DNA of 40,941 nt from Glomus cerebriforme (lineage: Eukaryota; Glomeromycota; Glomeromycetes; Glomerales; Glomeraceae): NCBI GenBank assembly GCA_003550305.1, contig QKYT01000317.1, positions 1 to 40,941 on the forward strand. Direction: 5' to 3'. Positions 21,691 through 33,900 of this stretch are shown piece by piece (position 1 is the stretch's first letter; every line of letters starts with the position of its first letter). Both the position numbers and the translations under genes were made by a program. The notes under the pieces are model-generated. The model ran no database searches. It saw only the letters and a program-made list of their open reading frames with translations, and had not been told where the DNA came from.

Positions 21691-23783
21691 ATATAGAGAA
21701 ATTACAAATTTTACATAATATATATAAGTCACAAAACAGTTTGCTTAGCAGAGCCAAATTTTCTTAAGTCATAATGAGAGTTTTGCTTAGCAGAGTTGAA
21801 AATAGTTTGCTTATTGATCATAGTAAATTTTGAAATTTTCATCTGACCTATATATAGATTGTTTGGGTCCTGATATATTAGTATAATTAAATATATTAAA
21901 ATAATGTACTGATTATGGTTAATGAAATAAAGTATATAAAAATAAGAAAAGTATGAGCAAAATAATTTTTTATTATCTAATTATATTTTCATTAATACTT
22001 AAAGGGTACATAAAAGAGATTATTAATTGTGAAACAAAATAAAGGGTATGAAATAACAATAAGAACTAATTATATAATAGTGATCAGCTACAGATTAAAT
22101 TTCAGATATTCTCACTCCCCTCATTTAAAGTAGTAAGTATAAAAAAGAAAATAACAAGCTGTGTCTTCTTAGGACTACTTAGTACTTATTAGAGAGAAGC
22201 ATCTAGAAGTGATCAGAAAGTGAAACTAAACTAAAAACTAAAAGACTAGCCAAACACTAAACTAGCTGAATTATTTTCTCTTATATTTAAAATATCAGAA
22301 AGAATTAATACTTCCAAAGAAACTTTATATAAAACTAACTTTAATTTCACCAAAAGCAATTACAAGCCTTATTTCTGTAATTTTTTTATTTTTTATTTTA
22401 GAAAATATAAAAATTTTAATATAATTCTGGCTGAAATTAATATTATTATAGATTAATATTTTTTTTTTCTTATTAGAAAACAATGTTATTTTTTATAAAA
22501 TTAGTATAATATAAATTTAATATACAAATAAAATAAATTTATATAATCTAATTGATTTATATACATAACAGATATTGTATAATCAGAATGAATTTCAATT
22601 GAAAGTATTTTATACTTATACTTTAGATAATAAAAGTTAATTGTCCAAAGTGAAGCAAAGGATTATATATTTTTATGTGAAGTAATAACCATTATGATTA
22701 TACAGTGATTTCTATTTGTCTAATCATGTGTCTTAAATTTGATTGATTAATAATAAATAAATAAACAATATATATGATATAACACATGTATGCGATTACT
22801 ATTTTCTAGTAATAATTATTATTAATATTATGATATGAATCTTTATTTTTTATTGATAATATTATTTTAAGAATTTAATTTTACTTAAAAATTACATTTT
22901 TTGATTATAATATAAAGTTTTTAGTAATATAAAATTAATTCTTTAAAATTTGTAAAATACTCAGAATACTATATATAATCCATTATATTATAATATTATA
23001 TTCAATATATTTGAAATTATTAAAAATTATATAAAAAAAATATGGAAAATTTTTATTATATAATATATAGTAATTTTCTTTATAATATTTTTGATTTTTA
23101 TTAATTTATTGTTTTATTACTAATAATGACTTTTTTTTTTATTAATAGTAATAATTATAACTGATGATAAATAATAAATGTTAATAAGTAATTTTAAACA
23201 AAACAATAGTAACAATATGAAAAAAAAAATAACAAAGTAAAATTCTTGCCTTTATATAATAAGCATTTTTTTTTGATTTACACATGTAAATCATTTCTTA
23301 ATATATAAAAATCTTATGATTTTTACTATAATTATCTTAATTACAGGTAGTTTTTCGCGTTACACGCGTGTAAAACTTTCTATTATTAGAAATAAGATTG
23401 TGAAAAACCAATAGTCAACAAAAAATATTATGCAACGTCATGTTATAAATGATCACAAGGCATAAATATAGCTGCATATCTGGTTACACAAGCTTAATTA
23501 GATTCGAGTATTTAAAAACTGGCTTGATAAATTTTTTTTCCCTAACCAAGCATTATTTTTTCAACTTGTTAAAGGTAAAAAAGAAACCATAACAGATAAT
23601 ATTCAATATTATTGTTTGTTTTGTTTCTATTTCTATAATTTCTTACCTTTTATTGTCATTGGTTTGATTTTTCTACAAACAGTCAGTTAATAGTCGGTAA
23701 TTCCCAGAAGCGAATAATTTCATAAGTCTTTTAAAGAGTTTTTGCTATATAAAACTTGTTCATAAGACAGGTTATAACGTATA
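21691..23783. other. AT-rich gap leading into the housekeeping block
   Basis: TTTGCTTAGCAGAG occurs twice (about 21,741 and 21,783). No gene. Between 22,080 and 22,400 the sequence is somewhat less AT-rich but has no readable frame. A GC-rich spot, TTCGCGTTACACGCGTG, lies at about 23,353. The last 380 bp before the histone gene are its presumed promoter. Confidence 0.4.
23745..23754 (+). promoter_or_regulatory. TATA-like box upstream of the histone H4 variant
   Basis: CTATATAAAA lies 30 bp upstream of the ATG at 23,784. If it is the TATA element the 5' untranslated leader would be very short. The position is seen; use as a promoter is inferred. Confidence 0.4.
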
Positions 23784-24255
23784 ATGCCTAAGCCTCCAGT
23801 TCCCGGCTCAAAAAGCGGCAAAGGACTAGGAAAAAGCGCCAAAGTTAGCGCAATGCGACATCGGGTAAGTAGGCTATGGTGTTTAGGCTTTGAAATAAGT
23901 AGTTATGAAATTGATTAGATTAGATCTCCTATTCTTTAACTTATGAATAAAGTTTAATCTTTAGAAATTGTTGCGCGAGAACATTAAGGCGATCACACGA
24001 CCTGCAATCCGAAGAATGGCACGTCGAGGTGGAGTTAAACGAATATCGGGAGAAATATATGAAATTGCAAGAACTTGTATAAAAGATTTCGTCACAGATG
24101 TTCTCAGGGACTGTGTTTCCTATGTAGAATATGAAAAAAAAAAAACGGTAGGTGTTATGGAGATGTTGTTAGCCCTCAAAAGACAAGGACGAACCATATA
24201 TGGGTTCGATCACGAAATCAGAGGACGACACACCCATGCACATTTTCATTACTAA
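23784..24255 (+). CDS. Divergent histone H4 variant with C-terminal His-rich tail
   Basis: Two exons, 23,784-23,864 and 23,965-24,255 (intron GTAAGT...TTTAG, 100 bp), give 123 residues. The fold region is unmistakably H4: [17 protein letters not shown], then RD-V-Y-E, KKKTV, and [12 protein letters not shown]. By hand alignment only about 51 of 81 positions from H4 K20 to F100 match canonical H4, very low for one of the most conserved eukaryotic proteins. The tail keeps the acetylatable GKGLGK pattern and the RHRK (K20) site, but starts [11 protein letters not shown] instead of SGRGK and has a small insert (VSAM) before RHRK. H75 reads Tyr and Y88 reads Leu. Where H4 normally ends GFGG this protein continues for about 15 residues with five His ([11 protein letters not shown]). 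The frame is intact and spliced, so it is probably expressed. Likely a specialised nucleosome variant; a decaying H4 duplicate is the alternative. Confidence 0.9.
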
Positions 24256-24816
24256 TAAGAATATTTGTCCCCTGAAAATTATCGACATTCTGGATTGTTT
24301 ATAATTGCTATAAAAATGTTCGAGAAAAATTTATAAACAATATGTAAATTTTCTTCTTCCTTTCATATTATTATTATTATTTTACCTTTATCGATATATA
24401 TATATATATCGATTATTTCTTCTCAATTAATCACTTGTTAAATATAATTTCTAGAATTTTATCTCCCCATTTTTTTTTTTTTAAAAAAAAACAAAATTGT
24501 ATAATTTTTCAATCATAAAAAAAAAATTTAAATTTATGAAAGTTAAGAGAAGTTTATAACGAATACTTCTCAAATTCGTAAAAAAAACATAAATTAATAC
24601 TTATTTTCCTAAAGGGGCTCAGCTAAACCGAAAAAAAATTTTTTCTTGTTTGATAACAAAAATTTTGATTTTAAATATATATCGGTACCATTTTTACGAA
24701 AATCAATAACTGATAAGATCTAAATTTGGTCATTTTGTTGATATCTCTGTAAAAAGTTACACTACCTCTAATTTTTTGTATGAGCATATCTTTCTTATGA
24801 TACTGATTTAACTTCT
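24256..24816. other. Intergenic region between H4 variant and SelO
   Basis: Contains a perfect 24-bp palindrome at 24,390-24,413, ATCGAT flanking an alternating AT core and able to extrude a hairpin. It lies about 135 bp after the H4 stop and could mark a transcript end. The rest is AT-rich and contains the SelO upstream region. Confidence 0.5.
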
Positions 24817-27162
<2,346 letters not shown>

Positions 27163-27552
27163 GAATTTTTTATTCTTTTTATGCATATACTCATATATTT
27201 CATATATTTATTAATTCACACAAATTCACACATCACCAATTAAATAAATATTTATACTGATAACATGTACAGTATATTAGTATATAAATTAATACATTTT
27301 AGCCATTATATTTAATAAGTATTTTAATAAAGTATTAATTAATATTAAATGCAGTGAAAAAAAGTATAAATAAAATATAATAATTTTTTTACGCAAACTT
27401 AATATAAAAACGAGATTTAAATAACTCCTATTAGTCCTATAATTAAATAAGAAATAAAGTTCACTGAAATGATCATCCTATTTTTCTTTAAAAAAATCTT
27501 TTTAACATAATCTATGTCAATTGCATTTTTTTTAATTAGATGAAATGATATT
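27163..27552. other. Convergent intergenic region, SelO and UBTD 3' ends
   Basis: AT-rich; presumably the 3' untranslated regions of two tail-to-tail genes. No gene seen. Confidence 0.5.
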
Positions 27553-28671
27553 TTAAATTTTTTCAGTAATAAAAGATTGTAATATTTGATCTCCTTCAAG
27601 TGAAATATCGCACAAACTCGTTTTATCATCAAACATACGACCTAAAAAGAAAAATCTAATATTTAATCTTTTAATATCAAGATTTTGATCCGTACATAGT
27701 TTTGCCCTTAAAGTAGCAATTGTGTCCAATTTTGGATTATAATTAATTTTAATATCTTTTGTATTTGTTGATAATCTTATTGTAAAAGTATATCCCGGTT
27801 CAATAATTTCTTGTTCGGCAAGTAATTTAGTATCAATATTTTCAGCACGTTCTGAAGTACCTTCATCATAATAATTGTCTGTAATAAGATTTGTTGGATC
27901 TACGATACAATATATAGGTATAACATATCTATTCCCAAGTTCATCATAACAACCATCAGATAAATTTCCTGTTGGTATAGTAATATTTGCAGAATCAATA
28001 ATCGCTTGAGATAAAACCAAATCTTCTGATTCACATGCACATCGAAGAGCTTGCCAAATTTCCAAACGGCCCTTAAATTTTTTTTTTTTAAAGATTAAAT
28101 CTCGTCTTAAAATTGCGTAATATTTCATCATACACTTACTTCATAGCTAGGTGCAGTATCCCAAAACGCGTCACGTTGTCGTTTTAAATTAAATATTGTT
28201 ATTGGAGAATCCGCTGCCCATGTTATACCTTTTTTAGTGAACGGTCTATTACCTATAATTTTTTTTAAAAAAAATATTAAACAATGAAAATTATATCGAT
28301 AAATAAAAAAACAATAAATAATTTGAAAACGGGAAACGAAATAGTATCGGATTCCAGAAAATTTATAATTGAAGTAACCACCAAATAAACTCGAATTTGA
28401 AATTTTTGATTTACAAAACTTTTTATTATTAAACCGACTTCTATTTATTTAATTTAGATCTGTTAAATTCTTTTTATAAAGATTTTCCTTTTTTTTTTTT
28501 TAATCTAAATACAAAAATATATTGGGTGGACACCTCAATTATAATATTTGAGGTTACCATATTATCTAATTATTGAATTATCTAATTCTTACCTCCTCTG
28601 GGAATAGGGTTATCATCAGACCCATCTTGTCTGAAAGAATCATCATCACTTCTCGAGGAACAACAGCCCAT
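27553..28671 (-). CDS. Ubiquitin domain-containing protein, UBTD1/2 type
   Basis: Three exons on the minus strand, 28,593-28,671, 28,140-28,252 and 27,553-28,071, give 236 residues, close to the family's usual size. The N terminus MGCCSS fits N-myristoylation plus palmitoylation, which would anchor the protein to membranes. Residues about 28-130 match the UBTD N-terminal domain that binds ubiquitin-conjugating enzymes: NRPFTKKGITWAADSPI, RDAFWDTAPSYEGRLEIWQA, SQAIIDSANITIPTG and CYDELGNRYVIPIYC. The last 85 residues form a ubiquitin-like domain (FTIRLSTNTKDIKI through RFFFLGRMFDDKTSL to the final strand). It ends ITEKI rather than in a Gly-Gly, so it is not a conjugated modifier. Role by family: adaptor for E2 enzymes in ubiquitin signalling. 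The intron before exon 3 ends in AAG rather than the usual TAG. Confidence 0.92.
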
Positions 28672-29613
28672 ATGTTTTTGACGGAATTTTTAATGACTTA
28701 ATTTGACTATAGTGAAAGTGAATGTGATTATTAACACCAAAAAAAAGGTCTATCTATATATATTTTAAAGTCACGTGAAAAAAGTATTCTGACGCGTTTC
28801 AAATGCAAAATAAATTAGATATGATAGGATATTTATTTATTGTTTTTTTTAAAAAAAAAAAAATTGAAAAATAATAAGCTGTAGAAAGAACGAACCGATC
28901 CAAGCAATAAGCAGAAAATGTGCATCAGACGGTCAAAATTACCATTTCAAAACTCCATAAAGCTATAAGAAAGTAAGAATGAAAAAAATGAAGTTAATAT
29001 CTAAAAAAAAAAAGAAAAGAAATACTTTTGTCTAAGATAATTATTTTATGAACGAGGGGAAGAGAGTAAAAAGCAGAGTATCAGTTGATAGTTGAATTTC
29101 ATAATGTAATGCATGTGTCGTGTAACTCTATAAATCGATCGATTGGTTAAAAATATAGGAGGTTTTTTTTTGATTTGTTGGATTAAAAAATTGTTCATCG
29201 ATTATCGATAATAGATCAATTCCATGAATAGATATTCGTTTAACATTGATATTAATTTTTGTTTTTGCTAGGTAATATATATATATTTGGTCTAATTTCT
29301 TTAATAAATTTTTTTTTTTTTTGATAGTGATTTTTTTCTTTAGACCAAACAAAAAAATTTTTTTATAACCGTAAGTGATTTTTTTTTCTTTTCTAAAAAA
29401 ATAAAAAATAAAAAATAAAAAATAACAATAGTTATTTTTATTTGTCTAATTATGTTTAAGCAATTTCTTTTGCTATTGGCTTTTCCTTATTAAAACTTTA
29501 GCATAAGACTACTTATTTATATATAGAAAGTATTATTTAATTAATTGACTTACTATTAGCATAAATATAGTTCTCTTCTGAGGCTTAAATACTATATTTT
29601 TATTCATCAGAAA
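28672..29613. other. Divergent intergenic region, UBTD and COX6 promoters
   Basis: AT-rich with homopolymer runs. CACGTG occurs at about 28,773 and ACGCG at 28,792, near the UBTD start. The 74-codon minus frame at 29,128-29,352 is low complexity and is not called. Confidence 0.45.
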
Positions 29614-30147
29614 ATGTATAGACTTAATGCTATCACTCGAACTATTCCAAGAACTATTTTGGGTAATAATCGAATTGCGATGCGTGCTGCTAAAGTTAGT
29701 CAACCTCTAACATATAAAGGTAAACGATATTTTATCATAGAAAAGGGTTTATCATTTAATTATTTAATACCCTTTTTTGTTTCCTCCATTCCTTTTTTTT
29801 TTTTTTGATAAATAGGAGGTCGTTTTTATTCTGGTGCTCATGAGGATGAATCTTTTGAAGAAATTACTGAACGTTATGTTAAATTTTTTGAAGGAGTTGA
29901 TGATCGTTTTGAGTTATCAAGAGGTTTAAATAATTGTTTTGCTTACGATTTAGTACCAGCGCCATCTGTCATTGAAGCTTCACTTAAAGCTGCTAGACGT
30001 GTAAATGATTTTCCAACTGCTGTTAGAATTTTTGAAGGGTTGAAACAAAAAGTTGAAAATGAAGGTCAATATAATCAATATTTGGAAGAATTGAAACCAA
30101 TTAAAGAAGAATTGGGTATTTTAACTAAAGAAGAATTAGGTTTTTAA
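29614..30147 (+). CDS. Cytochrome c oxidase subunit COX6 (animal COX5A), mitochondrial
   Basis: Two exons, 29,614-29,719 and 29,816-30,147, encode 145 residues. The first 35 residues are rich in Arg, Ile and Thr and lack acids (MYRLNAITRTIPRTILGNNR), a typical mitochondrial presequence. The mature part matches the subunit throughout: ESFEEITERYVKFFEGVDDR, LNNCFAYDLVPAPSVIEASL, AARRVNDFPTAVRIFEGLK and NQYLEELKPIKEELG. It is a nuclear-encoded, matrix-side subunit of respiratory complex IV. A GTGAGT...TTTTTTAG pair at about 30,155-30,301 could be an intron in the 3' untranslated region. Convergent with the PMP22 gene downstream. Confidence 0.95.
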
Positions 30148-30748
30148 AAAATTTGGTGAGTATTTTAATGATGTCTTTTTTTAATGTGCAAATAATGGAA
30201 ATAATAGGAAATCGATTCATATATATAAAAAGAATTAATTTTATTTTATTTATAATGATCATCTATTAGTGATTTTAAGTGTTTTTTATTCTCTTTTTTA
30301 GAATAATTAAAAAAAAAATTGTTGGGGAATTGGTTATGATTAATATGTCAGTTTTCTGAGAGTATTCGCTACCAGGTTACATGTTTGCCAATAATATTGG
30401 TCAATAATAAAATTAATTATTATATCATTAATTGTTATCGTTTCCATTAAAATATTAAAAATGCAACCTATAAAGGAAGAAGTAATTTTAATTATAAATA
30501 TACTCATCAAAGGTAAATAGTTGTTCTTATCCTCTAATTTATAATTAAAGTTTTCAAAAGTTTTCAACTATTTTTATTAAAAAATACAATTTAGAAATTG
30601 TCTTTTTTTTTCTTTCTTTAATTTACATATCCAATAATTACAATTTAAATTTTTTTTTTTTTTTTGCACCAATTATTAAATAATCAAATTGCAAACTTAG
30701 AAACAAAAATTACAAAAAGTTCGTTCTAAAGACAAGATAATAATTATT
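30148..30748. other. Convergent intergenic region, COX6 and PMP22 3' ends
   Basis: AT-rich, with long T- and A-runs. The 75-codon minus frame at 30,340-30,567 has no family features. Nothing else seen. Confidence 0.45.
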
Positions 30749-31684
30749 TTAATCGCGACATTCTCGTTCATCTTGATCTTTGTTGCTACGTCTTTGTTGA
30801 ACTTTTTTCGCTTTAGTATTAGCCATAACACCAAAGACAAATCTAATATAAAATTAATAGATAAATGAATAGATAAATGTATGATGATAAATAACAGACC
30901 ATATAAAAAACGCGTAAATAATTTAGAGAAAGACTTACCCAACAAGATTAAAAAATGGCACCCATAATTGTGGAGGTAAAAATCTTTGAGCGAAAGCCAT
31001 TGCCATTGGTGAAACTATCCAGCTCAACCTCATAATCGGCCATAAAGATCCTGTAACCGTTTTTCTTATTTGATCCGGAGATCTTATCCCCCCGATAACT
31101 GCCATGGCAATCAAATATACTAAATAGAATTGAAATATTGTAAATATTGTGAGTGAATAAAAAAACAACATATAATAAAAATTGCTAATACCTGTATTTT
31201 GAATTGGAGTAATAATTAATTGAGATGTAAGAATTTGCATCAATTTGGCACTATCTCCGGTACGATTCTTAAATAATTTGTTAAGCATCTCAAAAAGTAA
31301 ATGGTTAAGAGGTCCACTTACCAAGAAACCTAAAAATATTTTTTAAGTAATCAATTTAAAAAAAGGGTTTATTCGTATTTTAATCCTTTCAACTATATTT
31401 TTAGCTCTTATTAGTGAAAATAACATACCATATAAGGCCATTTTTAAGATCTTTTCATCAATAAAAACATTCTGTTCATTTTCCCTAGCTTTTCCTTTTC
31501 TTCTACTAGTTGTCCCACTCAATTCCTGAGCAACAAACTCTTGAAGACCCGATAACAATCCAGAAGTTATCGCTTTTGTTCTCAAAGGATGTGTAGTTAA
31601 TTGTTGGAGATAAAGCGCCAACAAATATGACGGAAAAGATTGAGATGTTTGTGTAATGGGAACATGTTTTGACTGAACAGTCAT
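30749..31684 (-). CDS. Mpv17/PMP22-family membrane protein
   Basis: Four exons on the minus strand, 31,429-31,684, 31,192-31,329, 30,939-31,119 and 30,749-30,842, join in frame to 222 residues. The family is small four-helix proteins of peroxisomal or inner mitochondrial membranes, thought to form channels or to affect permeability. Seen in order: SYLLALYLQQLTTHPLRTKA with TSGLLSGLQEFVAQEL (first helix region), FLVSGPLNHLLFEMLNKLF, LTSQLIITPIQNT, the helix VYLIAMAVIGGIRS, and the C-terminal signature LWPIMRLSWIVSPMAMAFAQ followed by VPFFNLVGFVFGVMANTKAK. The last 20 residues are strongly charged. This variant signature (WIVSP rather than NFxxVP) and the basic tail resemble fungal peroxisomal PMP22-like members more than Mpv17 itself; that assignment is inference. 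Confidence 0.9.
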
Positions 31685-32817
31685 ATTTATTATTATATGT
31701 AAAGAGGGAAAATTTTGTCAAAGAAGCGGAAATATTTTTGTTTTTATGGTGTCATATCGGCAGATCATGGATCGTAACACGAATAATACAGTTTGCGGAG
31801 ATCATAAACGTTTTTTTTCCATGATCTTTACTGATTATGGTGTTTTTTATGGCATGATATCTTTTCATCTGAATGTAATACAAACAAATAGCTATCGTTC
31901 GTTCCCCTCTTTTTGATTACATAAACAACAATTTCTAGTTATGAATCTGGTTGTATAACGCTAAAAATTAAATTAAATGAAATCATCATCATACTTTATC
32001 AGAGATTAAGATATTATACATGATTCCAATCTTATCACGTTTATTTCTAATTATATATATTAAAATAGAATTGGAGCCAATAATTCATAAAATACAGTAT
32101 TAACAAAAAAAAAATTATCGTTTACCTTCTGACAACCAAATCAAAATTTTTCCTTCATCAGCTTGCTTCCTGAGAACGACTCCTGATTTCCTATATATAC
32201 ATTACATTATCACAAGGTTTATTTAAAAAAAAGATATTTTTAAAATTTACATCTGCATATATTCCATTCTTGAATTCCATAACTGATAACGGTAAGTTGT
32301 ATTGAAATTAGATTCTCCGAAACACCATTTTCAAATACTTAAAAAAAAAAAGGAAAATGTTTATAAATAAACAAACATCCTTCCATTTCAGGTTCGTTAT
32401 TTTCTGATTTACATCTCAATTATACTTTCAATTATCCCAAAAATACAAGGTACTTTTCATTTAAATAGTAAATGACCATTTTAAATTTATTAAGAATTAC
32501 CTGTTACTATGAAAAATACAACAACAGTATTGATGTACACGTGTCTGAAGTTCGGAAATCCTAAAAGGGCAATCGTTCTGTTCACATTCTGTACAACCGA
32601 TTTTTTTTTCGCGTTTTTTAAAATAAAGCATCTGTTACACCGCATTTTAAATATCTCAGATCGCCGCGATTCAATTGTATCATACAAATTTTTAAAAAAA
32701 TTGCGCAATATTTTAAAATATGACCTTATAAAATAAATCATATTCTTTATCTGATATTTAGATAGGTATAAAATCATTAAACCTTTTAATTATTTAAGGA
32801 TTTTTATTAATTTAATT
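31685..32817. other. Divergent intergenic region, PMP22 and APS kinase, with possible small gene
   Basis: The first 300 bp are the PMP22 upstream region. From 32,100 to 32,640 several patches are less AT-rich and look exon-like on the minus strand. One is 32,497-32,631 (listed separately). Another at about 32,250-32,345 reads FENGVSENLISIQLTVISYG and IQEWNICR. A third at about 32,123-32,195 reads SGVVLRKQADEGKILIWLSE and ends GKR-stop. I could not join these with consistent splice phases, so no full gene is called. Confidence 0.35.
32497..32631 (-). CDS. Possible small Cys-rich ORF or exon, unidentified
   Basis: Minus-strand ATG at 32,631 opens a 44-residue frame with six Cys: GCTECEQNDCPF followed by RVHQYCCCIFHS and TAA. 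A GTAATT donor overlaps the stop, so it may be an exon rather than a whole gene. A longer frame in another register covers the same bases (95 codons, 32,490-32,777), so which frame is real, if either, is open. GC content is above that of the neighbours. No family recognised. Confidence 0.25.
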   Translation of the reverse strand: MLYFKKREKKIGCTECEQNDCPFRISELQTRVHQYCCCIFHSNR

Positions 32818-33650
32818 ATGTCTACAAATATTACTTGGCATGAAGGATTCGTAACTCGTTCAGAACGAGAAGAATTACTTAAACAAAAAGGTTTAACAAT
32901 TTGGTTCACTGGACTTTCTGCTTCTGGTAAATCAACTTTGGCAAGTGTTTTGGAACAACATTTGTTACATTTAGGTGTAGCTAGTTATAGACTTGATGGG
33001 GATAATATTAGATTTGGATTGAATAAAGATTTAGGTTTTGGTCCGGATGACCGTACCGAAAATATTCGTAGAATTGCAGAAGTAAGTTAATATTTCTAAT
33101 TTTAAAAATATTTTTTTTTGAGAGTATATATAGATTAGATATTTTCTTTAATCGAATTTAGGTTGCAAAACTTTTTGCCGATTCTACAACTATCGCATTG
33201 ACTTCTTTTATTTCACCATATCGAGCTGATCGTGATGCTGCAAGAAAATTACATGAGGATAATGGTATCCCATTTGTCGAGGTTTTTGTTGATGCACCTC
33301 TAGAAGTTGTTGAAAAACGTGATCCAAAAGGTTTATACAAAAAAGCAAAAGCTGGGGAAATCAAAGGTATTTTTTTTTCTTGATTTCGTCTCATCAAAGG
33401 ACTAATTACCTACTTATGACTAAATTATATTTATAGAGTTTACCGGTATTTCTTCTCCGTATGAACCACCAACATCCCCAGAGCTTCATATTCAAACCGA
33501 TAAAACTACAATAGAAGAAAGTGTGAAGGTATGAAAATTTTTTTTCTTTTAGATTTTTTGTTTAATGTACGCAAATTTAATGATTGATTTTTTTTATTAT
33601 TATAGATTTTAGTAAATTATCTAAAAGTCAAAGGATATATTTTTAAATAA
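32818..33650 (+). CDS. Adenylylsulfate (APS) kinase
   Basis: Four exons, 32,818-33,081, 33,162-33,366, 33,437-33,528 and 33,606-33,650, give 201 residues, the length of yeast Met14. It phosphorylates adenylylsulfate with ATP to make PAPS in sulfate assimilation, in the cytosol. Seen: [14 protein letters not shown] at the N terminus, P-loop [37 protein letters not shown], the VAKLFADST and [15 protein letters not shown] segments, [20 protein letters not shown] and [12 protein letters not shown]. All known substrate-contact regions are present, so it should be active. It stands alone, not fused to ATP sulfurylase. Its 3' end faces the P450 reductase 3' end at 250 bp. Confidence 0.96.
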
Positions 33651-33900
33651 TTATTTTATATTAAGTTTTTTTGTATGTTAATTCAAAATGAAATAATACT
33701 TTTAATACTCTATTTTTGATCGTGTTAAATGTTTATATAAATAATAGTCTAATTAAATAATGACTAATTAAATAACGAATTTTATAAAATAACATAAATA
33801 TTTTATGTCACTGAAATCTCCGTCAAAAAAATATAATTTTTTGCTCATTATATAAACATGTTAAAATTATTATTATAACCAGGTACTTTCAAAAAATTTT

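Noticed and set aside
22080..22400. Possible LTR
   Set aside because: The patch is less AT-rich, but I found no TG...CA ends, primer-binding site or second copy in the window.
27417..27632. 71-codon minus-strand frame at the UBTD 3' end
   Set aside because: A shadow in another frame over the end of the UBTD gene and its 3' flank.
32509..32736. 75-codon plus-strand frame upstream of APS kinase
   Set aside because: Phe/Lys-rich low-complexity translation, overlapping better minus-strand candidates, with no start context or family match.
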